Source: Mesonia hippocampi (GTDB lineage Bacteria > Bacteroidota > Bacteroidia > Flavobacteriales > Flavobacteriaceae). From it: 64,000 nt of DNA. The stretch is taken from contig NZ_JACIFO010000002.1 in NCBI RefSeq assembly GCF_014197445.1, forward strand, positions 310,001 through 374,000, written 5' to 3'. Below are positions 55,406 to 64,000 of the stretch, one piece after another. Below the pieces are notes generated by a model. It ran no database searches and had not been told where the DNA came from. It was given only the letters and a program-made list of their open reading frames with translations. The position numbers and the translations under genes are program-made. The number at the start of each line of letters is the position of its first letter. The first letter of the stretch is position 1.

Positions 55406-56518
55406 TTAAGAAATTATTTTTCTTTTTACACGTTGTGAAACCGAAGTGATTAATTCGTAAGAAATAGTTCCTGCGTTGTTGGCAAAGCTTTCTGCGCTTT
55501 TTCCTTTTCCAAAAACAATTACTTCGTCGCCTTCTTCACAGGGAATATCTGTTATGTCGACCATAACCATATCCATACAAACATTGCCTATTATGGGGGC
55601 TAGCTTGTTATGGATAAGCACATTTGTTTTTTCTAAGCCATATATTCTATTTAATCCGTCGGCGTGTCCTAAAGGCAAGGTTGCTGTCCGCATGGTTTTT
55701 GGGGCAAAAAATTTACGGTTATAACTTACAGATTCCCCTTTGCTTATTGTATGAATTTGAGAAATAATGGTTTTTAAGGTAGCTGTAGGGATTAGTTGTT
55801 TATCAATTTCAGGTGTGTTTCCATATCCGTGTAAACCAATTCCAGACCTAACCATATCAAAATGTGCTTCAGGATAGTTTATAATACCAGAGGTGTTACA
55901 AAGGTGTTTTAGAAAAGAGGCTGTTAATTTTTGCTCTAAAAGCGCACACATTTGTGTAAATTTTTCTATTTGTTGTAGGGTAAAAGCTTTTTCAGATAAA
56001 TCTTCACTTGCTGCCAAATGCGAGAATGCTCCTTCAACACGAATGCTTTTAGATTGATTGATTTTATGGGCAATGTTTTCTAATTCAGGCTCATCAAAAC
56101 CAAGACGATTTAACCCTGTATTAAGTTTTAGGTGTATGGGGTAAGCTTGTAATTTTTTCTCTTGTGTTTTGTTTATAAATGCATCGAGTACAAAATTACT
56201 GTATATGCTAGGGGTTAAGTTGTTTTTTATGAGGGTTTCAAAATGCACAGATTGAGGGTGCAATACTAGGATAGGTGTTGTAATACCTCCCTTGCGCAAA
56301 TTTACACCTTCTTTAGTATAAGCAACAGCAAAATAATTTACTCCTAAATCCTCTAGTTTTTTGGCAATGGCAACGGCATCGCTTCCGTAGGCAAACGCCT
56401 TTACAACGCCTAAAAAAAGTGTGTTTTTATGTATTAGTGAACGTAGAAACCTGTAATTATGTTCTAATGCATTAAGGTCTATTTCTAGTAAAGTTTCATT
56501 TACTTGGTTTGGTTTCAT
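55406..56518 (-). CDS. alr: Alanine racemase
   Basis: 370 residues, a normal stand-alone Alr. The PLP Lys is in [12 protein letters not shown] (near residue 39), the catalytic Tyr in [11 protein letters not shown], and [10 protein letters not shown] is a PLP-binding block. It makes D-alanine for peptidoglycan. The start overlaps tdk by 23 bases. Confidence 0.95.
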   Translation of the reverse strand: MKPNQVNETLLEIDLNALEHNYRFLRSLIHKNTLFLGVVKAFAYGSDAVAIAKKLEDLGVNYFAVAYTKEGVNLRKGGITTPILVLHPQSVHFETLIKNNLTPSIYSNFVLDAFINKTQEKKLQAYPIHLKLNTGLNRLGFDEPELENIAHKINQSKSIRVEGAFSHLAASEDLSEKAFTLQQIEKFTQMCALLEQKLTASFLKHLCNTSGIINYPEAHFDMVRSGIGLHGYGNTPEIDKQLIPTATLKTIISQIHTISKGESVSYNRKFFAPKTMRTATLPLGHADGLNRIYGLEKTNVLIHNKLAPIIGNVCMDMVMVDITDIPCEEGDEVIVFGKGKSAESFANNAGTISYELITSVSQRVKRKIIS

Positions 56519-57152
56519 GTGTTTTTACTTTTTGTATTTCTTCGGCTGCTTTTACATCGATGTTGTTTGTTTTATCATAAAGCATTGCTTTGTAATAGGC
56601 GGCTCGGCTTAGCGGTTCGTAGGCGTCAACTTCTCCTAGTAAAACAAGTTCTTTATTGGTGTTTTTTCGATAACTAAATTGTGCTAAATTACCTGTGCGC
56701 GTACAAACGGCATGCACTTTAGTTACATACTCGGCAGTAGCCATAAGGTTGGGCATTGGCCCAAAAGGATTTCCTTTAAAATCCATATCTAAACCAGCTA
56801 CAATTACTCGGATACCTTTGTTTGCAAGGTCGTTACATACATGGACAATTTCTTCATCAAAAAACTGCGCTTCATCTATTCCTACAACATCACAACCGTC
56901 GGCAAGAAGGCTGATATTTGCCGCTGCAGGAACAGGTGTAGATCTAATTTGTGAATCATCGTGCGATACGACCAATTCATCATCATAACGCGTATCTAAT
57001 GCGGGTTTAAAAATTTCTACCTTTTGCTTTGCAAATTGAGCACGCTTAAGCCTGCGGATAAGCTCTTCGGTTTTACCAGAAAACATACTCCCGCAGATTA
57101 CTTCTATCCACCCAAATTGCTCTTTATGGTTTACTGTATTTTCGAGAAACAT
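56496..57152 (-). CDS. tdk: Thymidine kinase (type II)
   Basis: 218 residues. P-loop in [13 protein letters not shown], catalytic region in GIDEAQFF, substrate lasso around [15 protein letters not shown]. It phosphorylates thymidine for salvage. Of the four zinc Cys/His ligands usual in this family only one Cys is seen (AVCTRTG; the second pair region reads PLSRAAYYK), so the zinc ribbon seems degenerate. Overlaps alr at its 3' end. Confidence 0.95.
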   Translation of the reverse strand: MFLENTVNHKEQFGWIEVICGSMFSGKTEELIRRLKRAQFAKQKVEIFKPALDTRYDDELVVSHDDSQIRSTPVPAAANISLLADGCDVVGIDEAQFFDEEIVHVCNDLANKGIRVIVAGLDMDFKGNPFGPMPNLMATAEYVTKVHAVCTRTGNLAQFSYRKNTNKELVLLGEVDAYEPLSRAAYYKAMLYDKTNNIDVKAAEEIQKVKTHETKPSK

Positions 57153-57252
57153 TTTGTAATTTTCAGCACTTTTTCAGAAAAAATCCTATTATTTTTATAT
57201 CGGATAAAGTTACTAAAATACAAGCCTACCTAAAAGCCAAATTAAAAAAGTT

Positions 57253-58047
57253 ATGAAGAAGAATTTAGAAGCAGAATTGTTAAGTATAGCACATAAAATA
57301 TTACAACTGAAAGATAAATCAGATATAGAAGAACTTAAAGCAATTACGGCAAAACTGTATGAGAAAATACTGGTGCTTTCTTATGTAGATGAGCATTTTA
57401 AAGAAACTGCTCCAACCTTGGGGAAGTCTGGATATGAGGAAGTGATAAAGGAAGATTTCGCCCATCAAAAAGCACGCCCAGATGGAACAGAATACAACGA
57501 AAGTGCCGAAGAGCTGATCGAGCCAAATACTGAAAAGATAAAAGATATTGTGGCACAAATGGATCCCGAAACTACACAAGTAGATGAACTTTTTAAGGAA
57601 ATAACCGAAACAGATACTCCTAAAGAAGAAGATTTTGGCGTGCATTATGATAAATTACCAACTTTCGAGCCCGTAAACAATAACGAAAAACCAACACCAG
57701 AGCCTAAAAATACTGGAGAAACCGAAGAAAATAATGAACCTGAAGAGAATTTATTCACCCAAAAAACAACCAACCAGAATTTAGGAGAGCAAAAACAATC
57801 TTTAAACGATCGCCTAAAAAAAGGAATCAATATAGGTCTTAACGACAGGCTTGCTTACATTAAACATTTGTTTGATGGCAATGCAGACGATTATAACCGA
57901 GTGTTATCGCAATTAAACACCTCTTCGTCTTTCGAAAAGGCAATAACATTTATCGAAACAATGATAAAACCAGATTATAATAACTGGGAAGGAAAAGAAG
58001 AATGGGAAAATAAATTTTTACAAACGATAGAAAATAAATTCAATTAA
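57253..58047 (+). CDS. Conserved flavobacterial protein of unknown function, coupled to rsmI
   Basis: 264 residues, cytoplasmic. An N-terminal helical part (AELLSIAHKILQLKDKSDIE), an acidic Glu/Pro/Asn-rich linker at 100-175, and a C-terminal helical domain (GLNDRLAYIKHLFDGNADDY, FEKAITFIETMIKPDYNNW). Its stop and the rsmI start share a base (TAATG), so the two are translationally coupled. I do not recognise the family. Confidence 0.8.
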   Translation: MKKNLEAELLSIAHKILQLKDKSDIEELKAITAKLYEKILVLSYVDEHFKETAPTLGKSGYEEVIKEDFAHQKARPDGTEYNESAEELIEPNTEKIKDIVAQMDPETTQVDELFKEITETDTPKEEDFGVHYDKLPTFEPVNNNEKPTPEPKNTGETEENNEPEENLFTQKTTNQNLGEQKQSLNDRLKKGINIGLNDRLAYIKHLFDGNADDYNRVLSQLNTSSSFEKAITFIETMIKPDYNNWEGKEEWENKFLQTIENKFN

Positions 58048-58715
58048 TGTCAAAACTATATATAGTACCAACACCTATAGGGAATTTAAGCGACATTACG
58101 TTTAGGGCTATCGAGGTTTTAAAAACAGCCGATTTTATCCTTGCGGAAGATACACGTACAAGCGGAAAGCTTTTAAAACATTATGAGATAACAACTCCAA
58201 TGCATAGCCACCACATGCATAATGAGCACAAAACATTACCTAAAATTATAAACAGGCTAAAAGCGGGAGAAACGGCAGCTTTGATTAGCGATGCAGGAAC
58301 TCCTGCAATTTCAGACCCAGGTTTTTTAATTACCCGTGCTTGTATAGAAGAAAATATTAAAGTAGAGTGCCTGCCAGGAGCAACTGCCTTTGTTCCTGCT
58401 TTAGTAAACAGTGGTTTGCCAAACGATAAGTTTGTTTTTGAAGGTTTTTTGCCTCCTAAAAAAGGAAGAAAAACAAGATTAACAACACTTGCAGAAGAAG
58501 AGCGCACGTGTATTTTTTACGAATCTCCGTATAAATTACTAAAAACATTAAAGGACTTTGCAACTTATTTTGGCGGGGAAAGAGCTATTTCGGTATCTCG
58601 AGAAATTAGTAAACTGCACGAAGAAACCATTAGAGGAACAATAACAGAAGTGATGGCTCATTTTGAGCAAAAACCACCAAAAGGAGAGTTTGTTTTGGTC
58701 GTGGCAGGTAAATAA
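58047..58715 (+). CDS. rsmI: 16S rRNA (cytidine1402-2'-O)-methyltransferase
   Basis: 222 residues. SAM-binding blocks of the tetrapyrrole-methylase fold: VPTPIGNLSDITFRAIEVL, AEDTRTSGKLLKHYEI, ALISDAGTPAISDPG and FYESPYKL. It methylates C1402 of 16S rRNA. Starts on the last base of the upstream gene's stop. A hairpin follows. Confidence 0.96.
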   Translation: MSKLYIVPTPIGNLSDITFRAIEVLKTADFILAEDTRTSGKLLKHYEITTPMHSHHMHNEHKTLPKIINRLKAGETAALISDAGTPAISDPGFLITRACIEENIKVECLPGATAFVPALVNSGLPNDKFVFEGFLPPKKGRKTRLTTLAEEERTCIFYESPYKLLKTLKDFATYFGGERAISVSREISKLHEETIRGTITEVMAHFEQKPPKGEFVLVVAGK

Positions 58716-58717
58716 AA

Positions 58718-58762
58718 ATATAAACGCAGCCTATTGTTAATTTTAGGATGCGTTTATTTGTT
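58718..58762. terminator. Bidirectional terminator after rsmI
   Basis: ATAAACGCA and TGCGTTTAT arms with an inner CCT/AGG pairing, then T-rich sequence; it lies between the convergent stops of rsmI and the ankyrin gene. Confidence 0.8.
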
Positions 58763-58771
58763 TTCTGTAAA

Positions 58772-59161
58772 TTACTTGTTGCTAGCAGTAATTACCGCTA
58801 GAGCATCTTTTGCATTAGAAAGTTCTGCAAATTTCTTAGCTGTAAATTTTTCTTTGTCAGATTTTAAAGAAAGCTTAGCTCCGTTTTCGATAAGAAGCGC
58901 TAAAATTTCAGCTTTGTTATAACGCGCAGCATACATTGCAGGCGTTTTTCCTAAAGATTTTTTGTTAACATCCTCACCTAAGGCGATAAGTTGTTTTACA
59001 ACTTCTACATTTCCTTTGATGATTGCTTTGCAAAAAGAGTTTAATTCCGTTTTTTCTACAGGAGAAGACGCTATAACTTCTGGGTGAAAATGAGAATTGC
59101 TATACGCAAAACTTCCTAAAGAAAAACTGGCGAGTAAACAGGTTAAAATAACTTTTTTCAT
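58772..59161 (-). CDS. Exported ankyrin-repeat protein
   Basis: 129 residues with signal peptide MKKVILTCLLASFSLGSFA. Two to three ankyrin repeats follow (NVEVVKQLIALGEDVNKKS, TPAMYAARYNKAEILALLIE, then a degenerate third). It would sit in the periplasm and bind a protein partner. Short, stands alone; role unknown. Confidence 0.85.
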   Translation of the reverse strand: MKKVILTCLLASFSLGSFAYSNSHFHPEVIASSPVEKTELNSFCKAIIKGNVEVVKQLIALGEDVNKKSLGKTPAMYAARYNKAEILALLIENGAKLSLKSDKEKFTAKKFAELSNAKDALAVITASNK

Positions 59162-59274
59162 GAGTAAAAATTTTTAATAGTAAATAAGTTCATTTATTTA
59201 ATAAGACTCATAAAAGTTACATTTGTTACAACCTAAAGTTTAATTTTAAATAAAAATAAGGTTAAAAAAATGTA

Positions 59275-59706
59275 TTATTGCTTTGTTTTTGTGCTATTTA
59301 TACGACATATATTTTTTAATAATAAATAGAATTCATCAATGCTTTCTTGGGTATAGGAGGATAAATTAATTGCGATATGCTCGTTTTGTTGCGTTTTTAT
59401 AAAAATATCTTTTCCCTGCTTTTTAGCTTCTAATAAAATGTCGTTTTTTATTCTTTCGGCGGGTTTATCACCAAGTTTATACCTTACAAATACGGCATCA
59501 TAAACAACGGTGTTTTTGGTTGTTTTAGAAACAAATAATACATATAATATCCCTGCGTTGGCAATAACAATAAGAAAAAAGAATAAGGTTTTAGGATAGA
59601 AAAAGTAACCTATTAAACTCCCGATAAGCGTTAAAATTGATAAAAGCAAAACAATTAAATGCTGTAAGGTTTTTTTATGCTTAAATTTGAGCTGTTTGTT
59701 TTCCAT
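59275..59706 (-). CDS. Small two-helix membrane protein, unknown
   Basis: 143 residues. Two membrane helices at about 15-33 (LLSILTLIGSLIGYFF) and 37-53 (LFFFLIVIANAGILYVLF), then an 85-residue soluble domain (VVYDAVFVRYKLGDKPAERI) that may have a PH-like fold. Divergent from recJ by 37 bases. No function recognised. Confidence 0.7.
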   Translation of the reverse strand: MENKQLKFKHKKTLQHLIVLLLSILTLIGSLIGYFFYPKTLFFFLIVIANAGILYVLFVSKTTKNTVVYDAVFVRYKLGDKPAERIKNDILLEAKKQGKDIFIKTQQNEHIAINLSSYTQESIDEFYLLLKNICRINSTKTKQ

Positions 59707-59743
59707 GCCCTAAAAGTAACAAAGAAACTTTATACCCAAAAAT

Positions 59744-61441
59744 ATGCGTTGGACTTTAAAAGAAAAGCCAGATGTTAACATTATCCGTAAACTTCAAGAA
59801 GAGCTTGGTGTATCTCATATAGTTGCCCATTTATTAGTACAACGAAAAATTTATAATTTCGAAGAAGCCAAAAATTTTTTTCGCCCTCAACTTGATCAAC
59901 TTCACGACCCGTTTTTGATGAAAGGGATGGAAATTGCCGTAAATCGTATAGAACAAGCCATACAAAAACAAGAAAAAATATTGGTTTATGGTGATTATGA
60001 TGTTGACGGAACTACAAGCGTAGCTTTAATGCATAGTTATTTACAGGAACAAACAACGTTGGTTTCTCGTTACATTCCAGACCGTTACAAAGAAGGTTAT
60101 GGTTTATCTTATCAAGGAATAGACTTTGCTTTCGATAACGAATTTAGTTTAATTATTACTTTAGATTGTGGTATAAAAGCAGTCGAAAAAGTAGCTTATG
60201 CTAAAACTAAAAATATCGATATCATTATTTGCGACCACCACCGTCCAGGAAATATTATTCCAGATGCTTATGCCGTATTAGACCCTAAACAAACAGATTG
60301 TAATTACCCTTATAAAGAATTGTGCGGTTGTGGGGTAGGTTTTAAACTCATACAAGCTATAGAACAGCATAAAAACCGGGGCTTTTCTAACCTATATAAC
60401 TATTTAGATTTAGTAGCGGTAGCTATTGCTGCCGACATTGTTCCTATTACTGGCGAAAATAGAATTTTAGCTTATTATGGCATAAAAATGCTTAATACAA
60501 AACCCAGAGAAGGTTTTCAGGCGTTACTTAAATCGCAAAAGAAAGAAAATTACAATATTACCGATGTTGTTTTCGGACTCGCTCCTAAAATAAATGCTGC
60601 TGGTCGTATAGAACATGCGCTTTATGCGGTAGATTTACTAGAAGAAACCAACGAAGAGCAAGCCTTAAGTAAAGCCGAAAAAATAGAACACTTTAACGAA
60701 TATAGAAAAACCCAAGACCGCCGTATTACAGAAGAAGCTTTAAGTCAAATAGAAAAATTTAAAGAACAAAAAAACTACACAACAGTAGTTTACCAAGAAG
60801 ATTGGCACAAAGGCGTTATAGGAATTGTAGCCTCTAGGCTAACAGAAACTTATTACCGCCCCACATTAGTATTTACTAAAAGCGGAGAAAAATTAGCAGC
60901 TTCGGCTCGCTCGGTAAAAGGATTTGATGTGTATAACGCATTAGAAGCTTGCGATGATTATATAGAGCAATTTGGAGGACACAAATATGCAGCAGGACTT
61001 ACCCTTGAAGAAAAAAATTATCTGTTATTTAAAAATAAATTCGAAAAGGTTGTAAAAGCAAATATTTTAGAAGAACAACGCACACCAGAAATCGCCATAG
61101 ATATTCTGTTAGATTTTAATGAAATAAACAACAAGTTAATGCGAATCTTAAAGCAATTTGCACCTTTTGGCCCAGGCAATATGTCGCCTGTTTTTTGTAC
61201 AAAAAATGTCTATGACACAGGCTTCGCTAAAGCTGTGGGGAAAGATAAAAGTCACCTTAAATGTGAGTTTGCTCAAGAAGGCTCAGCAGTAAAATTTCAT
61301 GCCATTGGGTTTGGGATGGCAGATAAACTTGCATTGCTTTCCGATGCTAAGCAAGTAGCCATTGTTTATGCTTTAGAAGAAAACCATTGGCAAGGCAATA
61401 CAAGCTTACAGTTAAAGCTAAAAGATATTAGACCAATATAA
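59744..61441 (+). CDS. recJ: Single-stranded-DNA exonuclease RecJ
   Basis: 565 residues, typical. DHH-family motifs: VYGDYDVDGTTSVALM near 85, LDCGIKAVEKV and ICDHHRPG, then DHHA1-type GHKYAAGLTL and a C-terminal OB-like domain. A 5'-3' exonuclease in recombination and mismatch repair. The family Met at 59744 is the first in frame. Confidence 0.96.
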   Translation: MRWTLKEKPDVNIIRKLQEELGVSHIVAHLLVQRKIYNFEEAKNFFRPQLDQLHDPFLMKGMEIAVNRIEQAIQKQEKILVYGDYDVDGTTSVALMHSYLQEQTTLVSRYIPDRYKEGYGLSYQGIDFAFDNEFSLIITLDCGIKAVEKVAYAKTKNIDIIICDHHRPGNIIPDAYAVLDPKQTDCNYPYKELCGCGVGFKLIQAIEQHKNRGFSNLYNYLDLVAVAIAADIVPITGENRILAYYGIKMLNTKPREGFQALLKSQKKENYNITDVVFGLAPKINAAGRIEHALYAVDLLEETNEEQALSKAEKIEHFNEYRKTQDRRITEEALSQIEKFKEQKNYTTVVYQEDWHKGVIGIVASRLTETYYRPTLVFTKSGEKLAASARSVKGFDVYNALEACDDYIEQFGGHKYAAGLTLEEKNYLLFKNKFEKVVKANILEEQRTPEIAIDILLDFNEINNKLMRILKQFAPFGPGNMSPVFCTKNVYDTGFAKAVGKDKSHLKCEFAQEGSAVKFHAIGFGMADKLALLSDAKQVAIVYALEENHWQGNTSLQLKLKDIRPI

Positions 61442-61505
61442 TTTCTATTTTATTTAGAATTGCTCTAAATAAAACACTATCTTCGTGATGCTTAATAATT
61501 AGGTT

Positions 61506-61841
61506 ATGGAAGATATAGAAATTGTTCATAAAAATGATATTGGAATCGCTTTTTTTTGGAAAGGTAGCTTTAATAAATTACAGCTAGTGTTTAAAGATTT
61601 AGGATTGTATTTAACCTATCAAGATTTAAAACTCTTTTCAAAAGCGGTTCGAGAAACCGAGAAACAATATGCATGTAAAGACTGTAACAACCAAGCTTGT
61701 AAAGCTTTCTTATTAAGAACACCTTCCGATAAAATAGATATAGCACTTACACAGGCAGAATTTAAACAGGTAAAAGCCTTAATTAGAGGAGCGTTATTTA
61801 AAGTAGAGCTTAAATTGTATTTGGAGAACAGTAAAAACTAA
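61506..61841 (+). CDS. DUF6686-like protein with Cys cluster
   Basis: 111 residues, soluble. The middle has CKDCNNQACKAF, a CxxC plus C cluster able to bind a metal, followed by RTPSDKIDIALTQAEF. Similar small proteins are conserved in Bacteroidota (DUF6686, from memory). The stop overlaps the lpxH stop by four bases (convergent). Function unknown. Confidence 0.7.
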   Translation: MEDIEIVHKNDIGIAFFWKGSFNKLQLVFKDLGLYLTYQDLKLFSKAVRETEKQYACKDCNNQACKAFLLRTPSDKIDIALTQAEFKQVKALIRGALFKVELKLYLENSKN

Positions 61842-62593
61842 TCAAATGTTTTCACTTCAAATTTTTCTCCGTCAAAAACACCGTAGGTGTAGTAGTTAAT
61901 CCAATCCCCAAGATTAAAATAACTTGCGTTTTTCCCTACATTAATTTCCATAGGTAAATGCCGGTGGCCAAATACAAAATAGTCGTAATGCTTTTGTGTT
62001 AATTTGCGTTTGGCATATACGGCAAGCCACTCTTTATCTTCGCCTAAAAATTTAGCATCCTCATCACCCGAGATAAGTTTGTTTTTTACAGAAAGGTGCT
62101 TTGCTAACGGAACACCAATATCTGGGTGTAACCAACGGTAAAGCCATTTGGAAAACGGATGAATAAAAACTTTTTTCATGCGTTTGTAGCCTTTATCGCC
62201 AGGACCAAGACCATCACCATGACCTATTAAAAACACCTTGTTGTTGAAAGTAAATTCTTTTGGCTGATGATAAACGGGGATGTTAAGTTCTTTTTCAAAA
62301 TAATTATTCATCCAAAGGTCGTGGTTGCCAACAAAGAAATAAATAGGAATTCCACTATCGCTAATTTCGGCAAGTTTTCCGAGTGTTCTTACAAAACCTT
62401 TAGGCACAACATGCTTATATTCAAACCAAAAGTCGAATAAATCTCCTAGTAGGAAAATAGCGGCAGCATCTTCTTTTATGTTGTCTAACCAACGCACAAA
62501 TTTTTTTTCTCGCGGCTTACTAGCCTCGTCGGTTGGAGCACCAAGATGGTTGTCGCTAGCAAAGTATATTTTTTTGTTTTTAGGGATTTCCAT
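61838..62593 (-). CDS. lpxH: UDP-2,3-diacylglucosamine diphosphatase
   Basis: 251 residues. Calcineurin-like motifs in order: SDNHLGAP, GDLFDFWFEYKH, GNHDLW, IGHGDGLGPGDKGYK, and FGHRHLP. This set, with GDLFDFWFE, marks the lipid A enzyme that cleaves UDP-diacylglucosamine. It is 23 bases after queD. Confidence 0.93.
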   Translation of the reverse strand: MEIPKNKKIYFASDNHLGAPTDEASKPREKKFVRWLDNIKEDAAAIFLLGDLFDFWFEYKHVVPKGFVRTLGKLAEISDSGIPIYFFVGNHDLWMNNYFEKELNIPVYHQPKEFTFNNKVFLIGHGDGLGPGDKGYKRMKKVFIHPFSKWLYRWLHPDIGVPLAKHLSVKNKLISGDEDAKFLGEDKEWLAVYAKRKLTQKHYDYFVFGHRHLPMEINVGKNASYFNLGDWINYYTYGVFDGEKFEVKTFD

Positions 62594-62616
62594 AAAAATA
62601 TAAGCTAAATTTACGT

Positions 62617-63075
62617 TTAATCTCTAGGATTGTCTGCTGCATACCATTCAGCATAACTGGTATCCGTTTCTTGTAGTTTTAAACTGTGTAAACTAATGCT
62701 ATGAGGAAGGCGAAGGTTTATTTTATTTGCAAAATCAATAAGCATTTGCTCGCTAGTAGGTTGGTAATCTACCAAAATTATGTTGTGCCCTTGTTTTTCT
62801 AGTTCTAGCGCAAGTTCCTTATGAGGCGTATTTTTGTTAAAAACACTGGCGTGGTCAAACACATCAACAATTTCTTCTTTTACAATTTTTTTTAAATCGC
62901 CAAAATCAATCACCATTCCTAGTTTCACATGGTTTTCCTCCTTAATAGGGGTGCCAATTACAGTAACGCTAAGTTTGTAGCTATGGCCGTGTACATTTTT
63001 GCATTTACCATCATAGCCATAAAGTGCATGTCCAGTTTCAAAAGTAAACTGTTTGGTGATTCTAATCTTACTCAT
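62617..63075 (-). CDS. queD: 6-carboxytetrahydropterin synthase (6-pyruvoyl-tetrahydropterin synthase family)
   Basis: 152 residues. FETGHALYGYDGKCKNVHGHSY carries the zinc His residues and the catalytic Cys; a third zinc His is in the same segment. The family makes the queuosine precursor, with pterin reactions in some members. No other queuosine gene is in view. Confidence 0.88.
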   Translation of the reverse strand: MSKIRITKQFTFETGHALYGYDGKCKNVHGHSYKLSVTVIGTPIKEENHVKLGMVIDFGDLKKIVKEEIVDVFDHASVFNKNTPHKELALELEKQGHNIILVDYQPTSEQMLIDFANKINLRLPHSISLHSLKLQETDTSYAEWYAADNPRD

Positions 63076-63182
63076 TTTTTTAATTTACGACAAAGGTAGC
63101 TAAAATATGTGGTTAAAATTAATTGTTAAATGTCGGAGCAACTTGAAAATAGATTAAATTTGCTCAGCTTTTTTTAAAATTA

Positions 63183-63821
63183 GTGAATAAAGAATTATTT
63201 GAACAGCTGGATTTCGAGGAAAATAGGCTGTACGAGCAAATCATAACAGATTTGTCGGAGCAACAGTATTGTGTGGTAGATAATTTTTTTACTTCGGAAG
63301 AAGTCTTGCTATTGCGAACAAAACTTTTGCAAAATTATAAAGCGGATGCATTTAAGAAATCGGCAATCGGTAATCGTACTAACGAGCTGATAAAAAACAA
63401 TGTGCGTGGCGATTTTATTTTGTGGATAAATGAAGCATCTACAGCGGCAGCCGAAAAATTGTTTTTCCAAAAAATAAATCATTTGGTAGCATACCTTAAC
63501 CGTACTTGCTTTATGGGAATATTACATAAAGAATTTCATTATGCAGTATATCCCAAGGGAACTTTTTATCAGCGGCATTTAGATACTTTTCAAAACGATT
63601 CTCGCAGGAAACTATCGGTGGTTTGTTATTTAAATGATAAAGATTGGGCGCCTGAAAACGGAGGGGAGTTGGTGATTTATAAAGAAGATCAGACGGCAAT
63701 AAATTTATATCCTTTACCAGGGCGAATAGTTATTTTTGAGAGTCAGTTACTAGAACATGAAGTAAAAGAAGTAAAAAAAGGAAAACGCCTTAGTATTACC
63801 GGTTGGCTAAAAACTAGGTAA
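63183..63821 (+). CDS. 2-oxoglutarate/Fe(II)-dependent prolyl-hydroxylase-like oxygenase
   Basis: 212 residues from GTG at 63183. The iron facial triad is HLD in YQRHLDTFQND and His in LLEHEVKEV, with the 2-oxoglutarate Arg in KGKRLSITGWL. PENGGELVIY is the typical turn. Such enzymes hydroxylate a protein or small molecule in the cytoplasm; target unknown. Confidence 0.88.
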   Translation: MNKELFEQLDFEENRLYEQIITDLSEQQYCVVDNFFTSEEVLLLRTKLLQNYKADAFKKSAIGNRTNELIKNNVRGDFILWINEASTAAAEKLFFQKINHLVAYLNRTCFMGILHKEFHYAVYPKGTFYQRHLDTFQNDSRRKLSVVCYLNDKDWAPENGGELVIYKEDQTAINLYPLPGRIVIFESQLLEHEVKEVKKGKRLSITGWLKTR

Positions 63822-63824
63822 AGT

Positions 63825-64000
63825 TTATTTTGCTAAGTAATGTTTTTTAAAGTAAACAACTAGAATACCGCCTCTTAAAATCATCCAAGCAAAAAAGGCA
63901 GCCCAAATGGCATATAATTTCCAACCGAGGTAATCGGTAAGTAGTAGGGTAGGTACAAAGCCTAAAAATGTAGCAATTAAAAGTACGTTGCGTAAGAGTT
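63825..64000 (-). CDS. C-terminal end of a MATE-like multidrug/Na+ antiporter (start outside window)
   Basis: The last 58 codons of a minus-strand gene, stop at 63825-63827. Two membrane helices (NVLLIATFLGFVPTLLLTDY; LYAIWAAFFAWMILRGGILV) and the tail VVYFKKHYLAK resemble the end of MATE efflux pumps. Only this piece is visible, so the family call is tentative. Confidence 0.55.
   Translation of the reverse strand, partial: LLRNVLLIATFLGFVPTLLLTDYLGWKLYAIWAAFFAWMILRGGILVVYFKKHYLAK

Overview
The window is a stretch of chromosome from a low-GC member of the Bacteroidota, almost certainly a Flavobacteriaceae-type marine or host-associated bacterium. The evidence is: SusC/SusD pairs, GLPGLI proteins, FecR/ECF sigma pairs, lipoproteins whose Cys is followed by acidic residues, weak Shine-Dalgarno sequences, -7 elements of the form TAnnTTTG, and housekeeping proteins (LepA, FabH, AccBC, RecJ, LpxH, QueD) of flavobacterial type. 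There are no insertion sequences, prophage genes, rRNAs or CRISPR arrays; one tRNA is present. The window cuts a gene at each end.

Layout. 1-3561: two divergent cation/proton antiporters, each with a C-terminal NAD-binding TrkA-type domain. 3568-5070: a membrane-anchored TPR/AraC regulator. 5206-14349 (minus): a seven-gene cluster that looks like a synthase-dependent exopolysaccharide machine (inner-membrane GT2 synthase, TPR plus YaiO-type outer-membrane barrel, DUF4838 glycosidase-like protein, HEAT protein, small membrane protein, DUF1573 lipoprotein, GalE). 14676-16472: lepA. 16598-22453: two tiny secreted Cys-bearing peptides with nearly identical promoters and signal peptides but unrelated mature parts, interleaved with three GLPGLI proteins and followed by a TonB-dependent-receptor-like protein. 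22492-25716: dus, a LolC/E-like permease, rbfA, methylmalonyl-CoA epimerase and a tRNA with anticodon CAT. 26267-39291: an ECF sigma/FecR/SusCD locus with an M16 peptidase, a surface lipoprotein and a calcineurin-like phosphoesterase, which suggests peptide rather than glycan uptake. 39366-41770: DsrE-like, OsmC, AraC and riboflavin synthase. 41876-46901: pdxA, then yceD-rpmF-fabH-accB-accC (ribosome and fatty-acid initiation). 46975-49704: thioredoxin-like protein and a lipoprotein prolyl oligopeptidase. 49797-53751: a His-rich TonB-dependent locus that looks built for a transition metal. 53810-57152: asd, mscL, alr, tdk. 57253-63821: an unknown protein coupled to rsmI, an ankyrin protein, a small membrane protein, recJ, a DUF6686-like protein, lpxH, queD and a 2-oxoglutarate oxygenase. 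63825-64000: the end of a MATE-like transporter.

The three places most likely to hold undescribed biology are the micro-peptide/GLPGLI/TonB cluster (16598-22453), the PNAG-like but re-partnered polysaccharide cluster (5206-14349), and the His/Cys-rich metal locus (49797-53751). Gene calls are from reading translations and motifs; no database search could be run. Domain numbers are recalled family names.
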